Positions 15,720-24,147 of a DNA stretch of 33,423 bases are shown here, one piece after another (positions within the stretch are counted from its first letter, which is position 1; each line of letters starts with the position of its first letter). The stretch spans positions 1 through 33,423 of the forward strand of contig JABGWU010000001.1 of NCBI GenBank assembly GCA_018645475.1, in the 5' to 3' direction. This DNA is from Opitutia bacterium. Lineage in GTDB: Bacteria > Verrucomicrobiota > Verrucomicrobiia > Opitutales > Seribacteraceae. Position numbers and translations under genes: made by a program. The notes below the pieces were generated by a model. The model had not been told where the DNA came from, ran no database searches, and saw only the letters and a list, made by a program, of their open reading frames with translations.

Positions 15720-17045
15720 TTATGATTGTCGATTTCTTGAACGATTCCTTGGACTTCTCTTTGATACAGATGGGTTATTTGAATTCGGTTTTCTTGAAAA
15801 TCTTCTTTGTGGAGGTCTTCTTCTGTTGGAGAATTCATCATCCCTATTTTGACTTTCTACTTTTGGCAGTTCAGGAGTTTCTTTTTCAGGGATAGGTTTC
15901 CGAAGTAATTTCTCAATACTTTTTAACTGATCGACTTCATCCCTTCCACAAAAAGAGATGGCTTCTCCATCCGCTCCTGCCCGAGCGGTTCGACCAATAC
16001 GGTGTACGTATGTTTCAGCTTCTATGGGGAGATCAAAATTAATTACATGAGTAACCTTGTTTATGTCTAACCCCCTGGCTGCGACATCTGTAGCAATAAG
16101 TGCTCTGGATGAACCGGTCTTGAAATCTTGTAGTGCCTTAGTACGAGCGGATTGGCTTTTATTTCCGTGAATCGCAGCACAGGGAAAACCGTTCCCTTGA
16201 AGCTTTTTCGCAACCCGATTAGCCATATGTTTCATTTGAGTAAATACTACAACTTTTTCTAAGTCAGAATTTTCCAATAATTTGAGAAGAAGGTTGATTT
16301 TATTATTTTTAGGGACATGAAAAAGAGTCTGATTGATACGATCAACAGTGGGTTCTTTTGGTGCGATAGCTACCCTTACTGGATTTTTACGCACCATGGA
16401 AAGGGCGAGCTTTTCCATCGATGGAGGCATTGTTGCCGAAAAAAACAGGGTTTGTCTATCCTGAGGGACAACTTTAAGAATTCTACGAATCGCATGGATG
16501 AAACCCATATCCAACATTCGGTCAACTTCATCCAGTATAAAGCAGGCTAAATCCTCTAAATGTACATAGCCTTGGTCCATTAAATCAATTAACCTACCTG
16601 GAGTAGCTATCAAAATATTAACGCCTCTGCGCAATGCATTGACTTGAGGTTTTTGTCCCACACCACCAAAAATTACGGTATGCCGAAAGGGCAGGTTTTT
16701 ACCATACTTTTCAATACTTTCTCCAATCTGAGATGCCAGTTCTCTGGTAGGGGCGAGAATTAACACTTTTGGGTTTCTTGTTTTGAATTGTTTGTCATTG
16801 GCAATCATTCTCTCAAGAAGAGGAAGGGAAAACGCTGCAGTTTTTCCAGTGCCTGTTTGCGCAATCCCTATCACATCTTTACCTTCAGAAATTGGGTGCA
16901 TACATTGTTCCTGAATCGGAGTAGGTTTTGTGTAAGATTGCTCAATTAATGCTTGTTTAATTCCCGCACTGTATTCCTTAAAAACTCCGCACAAGGAATT
17001 ACTGTCATTTTGTCCCGCACTATTTTTTGTATCATCTATGTTCAT
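15720..17045 (-). CDS. DEAD-box-type RNA helicase, RhlE-like, with DEVD motif
   Basis: 441 residues from the ATG at 17045; the longer frame starting at 17135 adds 30 residues without family character. It unwinds RNA using ATP, typically in ribosome assembly, RNA decay or cold adaptation. All core motifs are visible: Q motif YTKPTPIQEQ, motif I AQTGTGKT, PTRELA, TPGR, motif III SAT, ARGLD and HRIGRTARAG. Motif II, however, reads DEVD (about residues 171-174; FILDEVDRMLDMGF) instead of DEAD. The C-terminal tail of about 50 residues is rich in Arg, Asn, Ser and Pro, as in RhlE proteins, and likely binds RNA. Confidence 0.95.
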   Translation of the reverse strand: MNIDDTKNSAGQNDSNSLCGVFKEYSAGIKQALIEQSYTKPTPIQEQCMHPISEGKDVIGIAQTGTGKTAAFSLPLLERMIANDKQFKTRNPKVLILAPTRELASQIGESIEKYGKNLPFRHTVIFGGVGQKPQVNALRRGVNILIATPGRLIDLMDQGYVHLEDLACFILDEVDRMLDMGFIHAIRRILKVVPQDRQTLFFSATMPPSMEKLALSMVRKNPVRVAIAPKEPTVDRINQTLFHVPKNNKINLLLKLLENSDLEKVVVFTQMKHMANRVAKKLQGNGFPCAAIHGNKSQSARTKALQDFKTGSSRALIATDVAARGLDINKVTHVINFDLPIEAETYVHRIGRTARAGADGEAISFCGRDEVDQLKSIEKLLRKPIPEKETPELPKVESQNRDDEFSNRRRPPQRRFSRKPNSNNPSVSKRSPRNRSRNRQS

Positions 17046-17270
17046 AATAAAATCCTGTAAATTGAAACCCCCGAACGCAGGATACGAACAAAAGTTGTAT
17101 TGCAAAACCAATAAATAGTTCGGCAATTTAGACAAGTACGAGCAAGAATAAGAAAAATTGAATACCCGTAACTATCCCACCAAAAAAATATTATATATAT
17201 AAACTTAAGGTAAGCAATGCCTAAAGAAAGACTAAGCAGGGCGAGAAGGTAATGATAACCTTCTCCAATT

Positions 17271-17888
17271 TTACAATGCAATCAGACTAGGAAGTTGGGC
17301 AAACAATTTTGAACAACCATACTCAATAGATGAAACGATTTCGTCGTAATGATCATCTACATCTTCCCCTCTTTCATAAGGATCTTGTACATAAGGAAGG
17401 CTACCTTGTGCAAAATAGATTCCAATAGGTTGTGAAATCCCTCGTACATATGATTGATGTGCTTGTACAAATTCTTCGCTTTCGTGATCGAGAGTAACGA
17501 TAATATCGGCACTCGCTAAATCAGGAATTGTCACAAATCTTGAAAAACCCTGTAAGAAATAACCAAGCTTGGATGAAAATTTGCTCATTCTTGCATCAAT
17601 AGGACATTGATCGTAGGCTTGTGAAACTCCGCGGGATGCACAGCGCACACGACCAAAAAGTTGAGTTCCTTCGAGGAGAGATCGCATCATTTCTCTCGCA
17701 AGGGGGGATCGTGACATTCCTCTTTTGCTGAGAAATAATATTTTGGTCAAATCATCACTGACATAAGACTCTTGGTCCAAATTATGATTTGAATTCCCAG
17801 GAGGATTGGTACGAAAAGAAGAAAACTCATTGGAGTTTTTATCTTTAGTAAATTTTTTCCTATACCAAGGTTTGTTTGTGTTATTCAT
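17271..17888 (-). CDS. Low-molecular-weight phosphotyrosine phosphatase homologue lacking the catalytic Cys
   Basis: About 205 residues from the ATG at 17888; an upstream start at 17939 is less likely. After about 45 disordered residues comes the family start KILFLSKRGMSRSPLAREMM. The P-loop normally reads C-x5-R-S; here it is S54-KRGMS-R60-S, so the nucleophilic Cys is Ser (codon AGC), and the second loop cysteine is also Ser. The Asp-Pro general-acid motif is kept (VQDPYERG), as is the region predicting the rest of the fold. As seen, it should not work as a Cys phosphatase; it may bind phosphotyrosine or arsenate-like oxyanions, or have another role. It is codirectional with the helicase gene 225 bp downstream. 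Confidence 0.8.
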   Translation of the reverse strand: MNNTNKPWYRKKFTKDKNSNEFSSFRTNPPGNSNHNLDQESYVSDDLTKILFLSKRGMSRSPLAREMMRSLLEGTQLFGRVRCASRGVSQAYDQCPIDARMSKFSSKLGYFLQGFSRFVTIPDLASADIIVTLDHESEEFVQAHQSYVRGISQPIGIYFAQGSLPYVQDPYERGEDVDDHYDEIVSSIEYGCSKLFAQLPSLIAL

Positions 17889-18286
17889 GTTTGTTTCCGC
17901 CAAGTTACAATTAAGAGATTTGATAAAATTATAGTTCAATAGTGAGAAGTTTCAAATTTGAGACAATTTATAGTTTTAAAAAGTAGATTTAGACACCGTA
18001 GATGAAAAAAAACCTGCTATACTTTAAGCGTTTGCAAATATTATGCCAAGAATAGAAAAGGTAGAATTTTGTATTCATTGGAAATTTTGTCCTGTGCCGT
18101 AAACTGGGTGAGCTTATTTCAGATAAAATTTTAACTAGAAATAAAAGCTTATTTTTAATTTCCCAAACATCGAATGCAAAATTACTTTCATAGCTTATCG
18201 CAATGCCTACAATTTAAATTAACATGGTAAGTGATTCGAAAATTTGATTCAGCTGGTCTCAGCATGAATCATATGTAACGAATTTT
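17889..18286. other. Gene-free interval before the phosphatase homologue
   Basis: No credible coding frame and no RNA gene seen. It is very AT-rich with short homopolymer runs. A TATACT box lies near 18018, but no partner box is convincing. Confidence 0.45.
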
Positions 18287-18838
18287 TTATTTTTTTGTTT
18301 TAAGTTTTTTGGTGAGGGGGCCCACGATTTCAACAAAATTACCATCTGGATCTTTTAACATGAGCAGGCAAACATCTTGGGGTAGACCCTTGGGTAAGAT
18401 TTGCGGGCTTTTTGCATGTGGTTTGAATCCATTTTTGAGTGCATTGTTTAGAACTTTATCCACATCCTTCACGAAAATAGTCAGGTAGGAAATACCAGCA
18501 ATTGAATGGATATAAGATTGTTTTACAACTCGGGTAGCTTTTTTACCATGAACCTGCATCAATTTTAGTTTCGTCGCTGTTTCTTCGTTCCCCAATCTTA
18601 GGACATGAATCTTAAGATCCGTTCCATCGGTCAGACCCACGAGTTTAGGAAAACTGCCACCTACTTGAAACCCTTCTTTTTCTTCAAATCCAACGATGCC
18701 TTTATAAAATTGAAGGGATTTATTAATGTCCTTAACGACAATTCCGATATCAATGGTTTGATTGGCAAAATTCGATTCTTCTGCCCAAAGGCATACTTTG
18801 GAAAGTAATAATAATAAGGTAAATGATAAGGTTTTCAT
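18287..18838 (-). CDS. Exported VOC (glyoxalase/bleomycin-resistance) family protein
   Basis: 183 residues with a signal peptide (MKTLSFTLLLLLSKVCLWA, cleavage near residue 19). Two beta-alpha-beta-beta-beta VOC modules follow: TIDIGIVVKDINKSLQFYKGIVGFEE and ISYLTIFVKDVDKVLNNALKNGF, ending in the usual DPDGNFVEIVGP. VOC proteins bind a metal and rearrange or open small substrates; the ligands expected from the family are partly visible (the Glu of FVEIVGP), but the usual first His is replaced in DIGIVV, so activity is uncertain. It is divergent from a secreted sulfatase, 149 bp away. A shared role in processing an external substrate is possible. Confidence 0.85.
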   Translation of the reverse strand: MKTLSFTLLLLLSKVCLWAEESNFANQTIDIGIVVKDINKSLQFYKGIVGFEEKEGFQVGGSFPKLVGLTDGTDLKIHVLRLGNEETATKLKLMQVHGKKATRVVKQSYIHSIAGISYLTIFVKDVDKVLNNALKNGFKPHAKSPQILPKGLPQDVCLLMLKDPDGNFVEIVGPLTKKLKTKK

Positions 18839-18987
18839 AAATGGTAAGTGTTCGAAATAGAATATGCTAAAAAAAGATTTTATTATACCCCTATGTACTA
18901 ATAGCTTTCAAGTTGATAAGATTAAATTTAAAAAGTTTTATTTAATCCCTTGATTCAATAAAAAAATCATGTGAATGAATTTAATCT

Positions 18988-20379
18988 ATGACAAAATTCT
19001 TAAACTCAACTTTACTCGGAATCTTTATCTTTTGCATGTCTGTTTTTGCGAACAAAAATCGTCCAAATGTAGTTATTATTTTTGCCGATGATCAAGGATA
19101 TGGTGACTTGAGTTGCTTTGGATCTACGAAAATAAAAACGCCCAACATTGATCGCATTGCTCAAGAGGGTAGGAAATTTACAAGTTTTATGGTTGCATCT
19201 CCTGTCTGCACGCCTTCGCGTGCGGCTTTATTAACTGGTTGCTACCCCAAAAGAGTGGGCATGCATCAACATGTTTTATTTCCAAGTTCAACTAAGGGGC
19301 TAAACCCAAAAGAATTCACGATGGCCGACCATTTTAAATCAATGGGGTACGCTACTGCCTGCTTTGGTAAATGGCACCTTGGGCATCATAAGGAAGTTCT
19401 CCCTACCTCAAATGGTTTTGATACCTATTTTGGAATTCCTTATTCGAATGATATGAACCATCCTGATAATAAAGGTAAACCTAAAGGTGGAGCAGGGGGG
19501 ATGGATATTCTTTGGAATGATCCTGAATCTACTCTTACCAAGTGGAAAACTCCTTTGTTTGAAGATGAAGAGATTATTGAATTACCAGTTGATCAACGAA
19601 CCGTTACGAGACGTTACACGCAAAAGTCGATTGATTTTATAAGAGCAAATAAGAACAAACCTTTTTTTATTTACCTTCCGCATTCAATGCCGCATATCCC
19701 GCTTTATGTTCCTGATGAGGTTCGAGATCCAAACCCTAAAAATGCTTACACCAACACGATAGAGCACATCGATTCTGAAGTGGGTAGAATTCTTGATGCC
19801 CTCGATAAGCTAAATCTTTCAAAGAGTACATATGTCATTTACACGACTGATAATGGTCCTTGGTTATCCTTTGCCCACCATGGTGGATCAGCGGGTCCAT
19901 TACGGGACGGAAAGGGCACAACCTTTGAAGGCGGTCAACGAGTACCTTGTGTTATGCGTGGTCCAGGAATCCCTTCCAATACTGTTTGTGATGAATTAAT
20001 GGGGACTATTGATTTGCTGCCCACATTTGCTTCGATTACGGGGAAGTCTTTACCAAAAGGAACAAAGATCGATGGAGTTGATGCGAGTGCTCTCCTAACT
20101 GGTAAGGGAAAGTCTAATAGGAATGAATTCATCCATTATACATCTCGAGGGGAAGTGGAAGGCATTCGACAAGGAAAATGGAAATTACTGATTAAGAAAA
20201 AAAGAGGGAAGGCTCCGATAAAAAAGGAAGTAATGTTATTTGACCTAGTTCAGGACTTGGGGGAGACAAATAATCTAGCCTCAGAAAAACCGGAGATAGT
20301 TGCGAAATTAGAGAAACGAATGATCGCAGTAGATAATGAAATTCAGAAAAATTCCCGCTCACCTTGGTTTAAAAAATAA
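18988..20379 (+). CDS. Secreted sulfatase of the alkaline phosphatase superfamily
   Basis: 463 residues with a signal peptide ending near residue 21 (SVFA). It hydrolyses sulfate esters, in this phylum usually on algal polysaccharides. The N-terminus has the metal-binding NVVIIFADDQGYGDLSCFG, and Cys74 in CTPSRAALLTG is the formylglycine precursor (C-x-P-S-R). GKWHLGHH and the later YTTDNGPW complete the active-site landmarks. The length matches type I arylsulfatases. Activation needs a formylglycine-generating enzyme not seen in the window. The substrate cannot be told from the sequence. Confidence 0.95.
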   Translation: MTKFLNSTLLGIFIFCMSVFANKNRPNVVIIFADDQGYGDLSCFGSTKIKTPNIDRIAQEGRKFTSFMVASPVCTPSRAALLTGCYPKRVGMHQHVLFPSSTKGLNPKEFTMADHFKSMGYATACFGKWHLGHHKEVLPTSNGFDTYFGIPYSNDMNHPDNKGKPKGGAGGMDILWNDPESTLTKWKTPLFEDEEIIELPVDQRTVTRRYTQKSIDFIRANKNKPFFIYLPHSMPHIPLYVPDEVRDPNPKNAYTNTIEHIDSEVGRILDALDKLNLSKSTYVIYTTDNGPWLSFAHHGGSAGPLRDGKGTTFEGGQRVPCVMRGPGIPSNTVCDELMGTIDLLPTFASITGKSLPKGTKIDGVDASALLTGKGKSNRNEFIHYTSRGEVEGIRQGKWKLLIKKKRGKAPIKKEVMLFDLVQDLGETNNLASEKPEIVAKLEKRMIAVDNEIQKNSRSPWFKK

Positions 20380-20410
20380 GAAAATTGCGAGCAGCAGAAT
20401 TAAAATATAA

Positions 20411-21631
20411 TTATTGAAGAATTGTAGCAGATTTTCGAACTGCTTCCACGAGACATTCTGCTTCTTCGATCGTATTATAGAAGGCAAAGGATGCCCGAGC
20501 TGTCGATGAAACGCCTAGAGATTTCATTAATGGTTGGCAGCAATGATGCCCCGTTCGGATTGCGATTCCCTCTGAGTCTAAAAGAGTGGCTAAATCATGG
20601 GGATGAACTCCATCGATAGAAAAAGAAATAACAGCAACTTTTTCTTTGGCATTACCGTGAATTTTTAATCCATTAATCTTTTGAAGTTCAGCTTGGGAGA
20701 ATTGAAGAAGTGAATCTTCATGCTGTGCGAGTTCCTTCATGTCATGTCTCGCCAGGTATTTAATAGCAGATGCCAGTCCGATGGCACCAGCCACATTGGG
20801 TGTGCCGGCTTCAAATCGCTGGGGGGAAGGTGCAAAGGTTGTCCCTTGAAAGGATACCTGATCAATCATATCACCGCCACCTTGGTAGGGAGGCAGATTT
20901 TGGAGAAGTTCTTTTTTACCATACAGCACACCTATTCCCATAGGTCCAAATACTTTATGACCGGAAAAAGCGAAAAAGTCGCAATCCATTTTTTTTAAAT
21001 CGAGCTTTGTGTGAGGAACACTTTGTGCTCCATCAACAACAACTATGATATTACGAGTATGTGCTTCCTCTATAATCTGCTCAATTGGATTAATAGTTCC
21101 AAGAGAGTTTGAAATGTGACAAACAGACAAAATCTTGGAATCTGGCTCAGCCATGAGTACGCTTAGTTTTTCCAAGTCAAGGGAACCATCTTCTAATACC
21201 GGAACCACTTTTATTTTAAGGTTTTTTTCATTCGCGATCATTTGCCAGGGTACAATATTGGCATGATGTTCCATCTCGGTCAGAATAATTGCATCGCCAT
21301 CAACTAGGTTTGATTTTGAAAAAGAATGCGCAACTAAATTCAGAGCCTCCGTTGCTCCTCGAACAAATATAATTTCCTCGGCACTAACATTTATCCAATC
21401 CGCAATAGTTTTTCTTGCTTGTTGGTACTCTATTTCTGCTTCCTCAGCCAATGCATACACTCCACGATGAACATTTGAGTTCTGTTCTTGGTAATACTTT
21501 GCTAAGGAGTCAATTACGCAACTTGGTTTTTGAGAAGATGCTGCATTATCAAGATATACCAGTGGTTTTCCGCGATTGTATTTAGATAAGATTGGGAAGT
21601 CTTTCCGTACAGTACCTACATTAAAAGTCAT
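20411..21631 (-). CDS. sufS: Cysteine desulfurase, SufS type
   Basis: 406 residues. A PLP enzyme that takes sulfur from cysteine for Fe-S cluster assembly. The PLP lysine is Lys226 in SGHK, and the persulfide Cys364 lies in RTGHHCCQP, matching class II desulfurases (SufS/CsdA); a second Cys directly follows it. The N-terminus YLDNAASSQKP and the HRGVYALA segment are typical. No sufB, sufC, sufD or sufU is adjacent, so the gene is separated from the rest of its pathway here. It is convergent with the sulfatase gene, with 31 bp between stops. Confidence 0.95.
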   Translation of the reverse strand: MTFNVGTVRKDFPILSKYNRGKPLVYLDNAASSQKPSCVIDSLAKYYQEQNSNVHRGVYALAEEAEIEYQQARKTIADWINVSAEEIIFVRGATEALNLVAHSFSKSNLVDGDAIILTEMEHHANIVPWQMIANEKNLKIKVVPVLEDGSLDLEKLSVLMAEPDSKILSVCHISNSLGTINPIEQIIEEAHTRNIIVVVDGAQSVPHTKLDLKKMDCDFFAFSGHKVFGPMGIGVLYGKKELLQNLPPYQGGGDMIDQVSFQGTTFAPSPQRFEAGTPNVAGAIGLASAIKYLARHDMKELAQHEDSLLQFSQAELQKINGLKIHGNAKEKVAVISFSIDGVHPHDLATLLDSEGIAIRTGHHCCQPLMKSLGVSSTARASFAFYNTIEEAECLVEAVRKSATILQ

Positions 21632-21776
21632 ATTTAATAAATTTTAATAGTTGATAAGATTGGAGGACGATTAAGATCATTATAACGAAAGGAATAGGAC
21701 TACAAATTTTGTGAAAGTCAAAATCTATATCTATTGCAAACTATCAATATCCGCAACTGCAGAAGAAAAACTTTGG

Positions 21777-22328
21777 TTAAGAAGGGAGGAATTGCCAAGT
21801 TGCTAAAAATCTTTCCCCTTCTGATTTCTGAAAGGAAATCCTTGTATCAAAATATTCCCCATGCGGTTTTTTGAATTTAAAATAATGTTCCCAGCAATCC
21901 TCCTGCACTTTTAATCGAAAGATGTCTTCAGGTTTATGATCTGAATGAATTCGAGAAATAAAGAAAGTAGGATCGAGTAAATCATATTTATCATATCCAG
22001 TAATTGCAGTTGCGTTGTCAGAAAAATAGCATGGGAACAATTGATCGTTCTGAACTTTTGCTTCAATTAATATGGTTTTAAGTGCAAAAAGAATATCTGC
22101 ATTTTTGGCTAATTGTGACCCAAGTTTTAGAAATATTTGCTCAACCGAATCTTCTTCAATGGGTTTCATATATGAATTTTCCACCCCATCTAAGTATTTT
22201 TTAATCGCGAATCGCATAATTTGAGAAACTGAACGATTTTGACGAAAAGACTGTTTCGTTAAAACCGATTTTTCCTGCTCATCTAGCGATACGGATACTT
22301 GTGTTCTTTTTTTTGTGTTCGTGGGCAT
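21777..22328 (-). CDS. Ribbon-helix-helix protein with a C-terminal PAS-like domain
   Basis: 183 residues. The N-terminus (about 8-47) is a ribbon-helix-helix module: a beta strand TQVSVSLD, then two helices ending IMRFAIKKYLDG with the NRSVSQ turn, as in CopG/Arc-type DNA-binding proteins. After a helical linker the C-terminal part (about 95-182) reads like a PAS-3 fold: FSDNATAITGYDKYDLLDP, then RIHSDHKPEDIF, then a HYFKFKKPHGEYFDTRISF segment. A PAS domain attached to RHH would make a one-component sensor. It follows the cytochrome/LRR gene by 83 bp on the same strand, and an inverted repeat lies between them. The PAS call is by pattern. Confidence 0.75.
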   Translation of the reverse strand: MPTNTKKRTQVSVSLDEQEKSVLTKQSFRQNRSVSQIMRFAIKKYLDGVENSYMKPIEEDSVEQIFLKLGSQLAKNADILFALKTILIEAKVQNDQLFPCYFSDNATAITGYDKYDLLDPTFFISRIHSDHKPEDIFRLKVQEDCWEHYFKFKKPHGEYFDTRISFQKSEGERFLATWQFLPS

Positions 22329-22367
22329 ACTTTACAAACTAAATACATTTAATTTAAAATCTAACTT

Positions 22368-22390
22368 ATTCTCAAAGTAAATACGAGAAT
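22368..22390. promoter_or_regulatory. Inverted repeat upstream of the RHH-PAS gene
   Basis: ATTCTC (22368-22373) and GAGAAT (22385-22390) are perfect 6-bp arms 11 nt apart, 40-62 bp before the RHH-PAS start and downstream of the cytochrome gene. Arms one helical turn and a half apart could be an operator for an RHH protein. Short enough to be chance. Confidence 0.3.
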
Positions 22391-22411
22391 GAGCAATAGA
22401 TTATAATTAAC

Positions 22412-24130
22412 TTAGAAAAGAATCTTGGCGTCAGGAAGGGCAGATCGTAAACGTTTTATCCCATTTTCCGTAACTTCCGAGTTCCAAAGGTAAACCTCCT
22501 GAAGGGTTTTAATGGATGCAAGGGTTTCAATGCTATTGTCGGAAATTTTAGAACTTACCAAATTTAAGTAGGTAAGATAAGGCATTTTACTAATGTTTTG
22601 GATACCGCGATCCGTTACGGAAGTATCTTTTAAATTAAGCCAAGTTAAATTATTGAATTTCTTTACCTCTCCGAGCACGCTATCGGTTACCGAAGTACGA
22701 GATAGGTCAAGATGTGAAATATTATTCTTTATTCCAGAGAGTGCACCGATTGCATCATCTTTGATTAAATTCGGTCCGGATGAGAATTCAGCCCTAATCA
22801 TGGAATGTCTGTTTGAAAGTAAAGTAACCAAAGCCCCGGATTTTTGTGCTGCTTCCATTTGGGGTTTTGAGGGAGCTTTCAAACGCTTTGCTAGCAAATC
22901 AACTATCGATTCTTTTTTATTAACACCATCAGAAGCAATTTCTACATTGTTTTCTACAGGTTTATCAAATGTGTCCGTGGGGTTTTCCTTCGCTCCTTCC
23001 GTAATCCATTGTTTGACCATATTTATTTCCTCTTCTGTAAGAGGATCCCCTTTTGGGGGCATAATTTCGGGATCGTCCGAATCAAGGGTAATTACTGCAA
23101 ATAATGTACTTTCTTCAAAATTACCTTTCTCAATAATCGTTCCGTCCAAGTTTCCTTTGATAACCCATTCATAAGTATCCAGACGGAGTCCTGCCTTAGG
23201 ATGTATCGTTCTGCCGTTTTTAACATAAGGTTCACCGTGACAATCCAGGCAACGCTCTTCAAGAAGAGGGAAGATATGATCATGGAAACTAATTCCATTA
23301 GTCATATCACTCGTAGTATCAGCAGTTCCGGCAGATGGTTTTGCACCTTCCTCGATCCAACGTTTTATGGCATCAATTTGTTCCGGAGTCAGGGCACCTC
23401 CTTTGGGAGGCATGAACATATCATCATCTTCAGTTAGAGTGATAACTTCGTATAGATAACTATCCTCGAGATTTCCTGCTTCAACCACAGTGTTATCTAA
23501 ATTTCCTTTCATAACCCATTCATAGGTGTCAAGACGAAGTCCTGCTTTTGGATGAATGGTTCTGCCATTTTTATCATAGGGTGCATTATGGCAACTATTA
23601 CAACGCTCTTCTAAAATAGGTAACACATGCCTTTTGAAATCAACAGGTTCATCCGGACCAGGGAGTACGGAAACTTGTTTAGATTCTAGAGCTAAACTTG
23701 GGTCTTGGCCTAAGTTTACGGGTTTGTAAGCAAAAAATGAGCCCGAACGCAACTTTGGTTTCGGCTTTGGGGCAGGTTTTGCTACAATTTTTTCTTCAGT
23801 TGAATCTGAATCTTTAGCAGTTTCGTCAGTTGATGGAGTAGGGGAGGGATCTTTTTTATTAAGTGTTCTTGGGTCTCCTTTGGGAACTTTTCCTAATTGA
23901 GCAACTTGAATCAGGTACTTTTGATCGTTCGCAGAAAGTTGTTTGAACGGAACGGGGTAAAGTTTTTTGTCCTTTCCTTCAATATAGAAAGTCTGACCTT
24001 CATAACTTACTAGTCTTCCCGCGAAAGCCTGTCCTGTATTCGTTGTAAAAGTCCTAAAAGCTTCCTGAGCCCGAATTACAGGCAAAAGTAATACAAGAAC
24101 CGAAAGGAAAACAGCCCATCGTCCCGCCAT
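22412..24130 (-). CDS. Double Planctomycete-type cytochrome c with SHD1-like and LRR domains
   Basis: 572 residues, exported. Signal peptide (about 1-21); an SHD1-like beta domain (25-75; RTFTTNTGQAFAGRLVSYEG); a Pro/Lys/Asp-rich linker; two tandem Planctomycete-type cytochrome c domains with heme motifs CNSCH (about 177) and CLDCH (about 293); then leucine-rich repeats (about 450-572; SHLDLSRTSVTDSVLGEV and three similar units). The two cytochrome domains are close copies: both contain NGRTIHPKAGLRLDTYEWV and MPPKG. It is probably an extracytoplasmic electron carrier tied to the DUF1501 and DUF1549/1553 proteins encoded just upstream (17 bp and 34 bp gaps), which form an operon. Confidence 0.93.
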   Translation of the reverse strand: MAGRWAVFLSVLVLLLPVIRAQEAFRTFTTNTGQAFAGRLVSYEGQTFYIEGKDKKLYPVPFKQLSANDQKYLIQVAQLGKVPKGDPRTLNKKDPSPTPSTDETAKDSDSTEEKIVAKPAPKPKPKLRSGSFFAYKPVNLGQDPSLALESKQVSVLPGPDEPVDFKRHVLPILEERCNSCHNAPYDKNGRTIHPKAGLRLDTYEWVMKGNLDNTVVEAGNLEDSYLYEVITLTEDDDMFMPPKGGALTPEQIDAIKRWIEEGAKPSAGTADTTSDMTNGISFHDHIFPLLEERCLDCHGEPYVKNGRTIHPKAGLRLDTYEWVIKGNLDGTIIEKGNFEESTLFAVITLDSDDPEIMPPKGDPLTEEEINMVKQWITEGAKENPTDTFDKPVENNVEIASDGVNKKESIVDLLAKRLKAPSKPQMEAAQKSGALVTLLSNRHSMIRAEFSSGPNLIKDDAIGALSGIKNNISHLDLSRTSVTDSVLGEVKKFNNLTWLNLKDTSVTDRGIQNISKMPYLTYLNLVSSKISDNSIETLASIKTLQEVYLWNSEVTENGIKRLRSALPDAKILF

Positions 24131-24147
24131 CTTAATGTTGTATTAAA

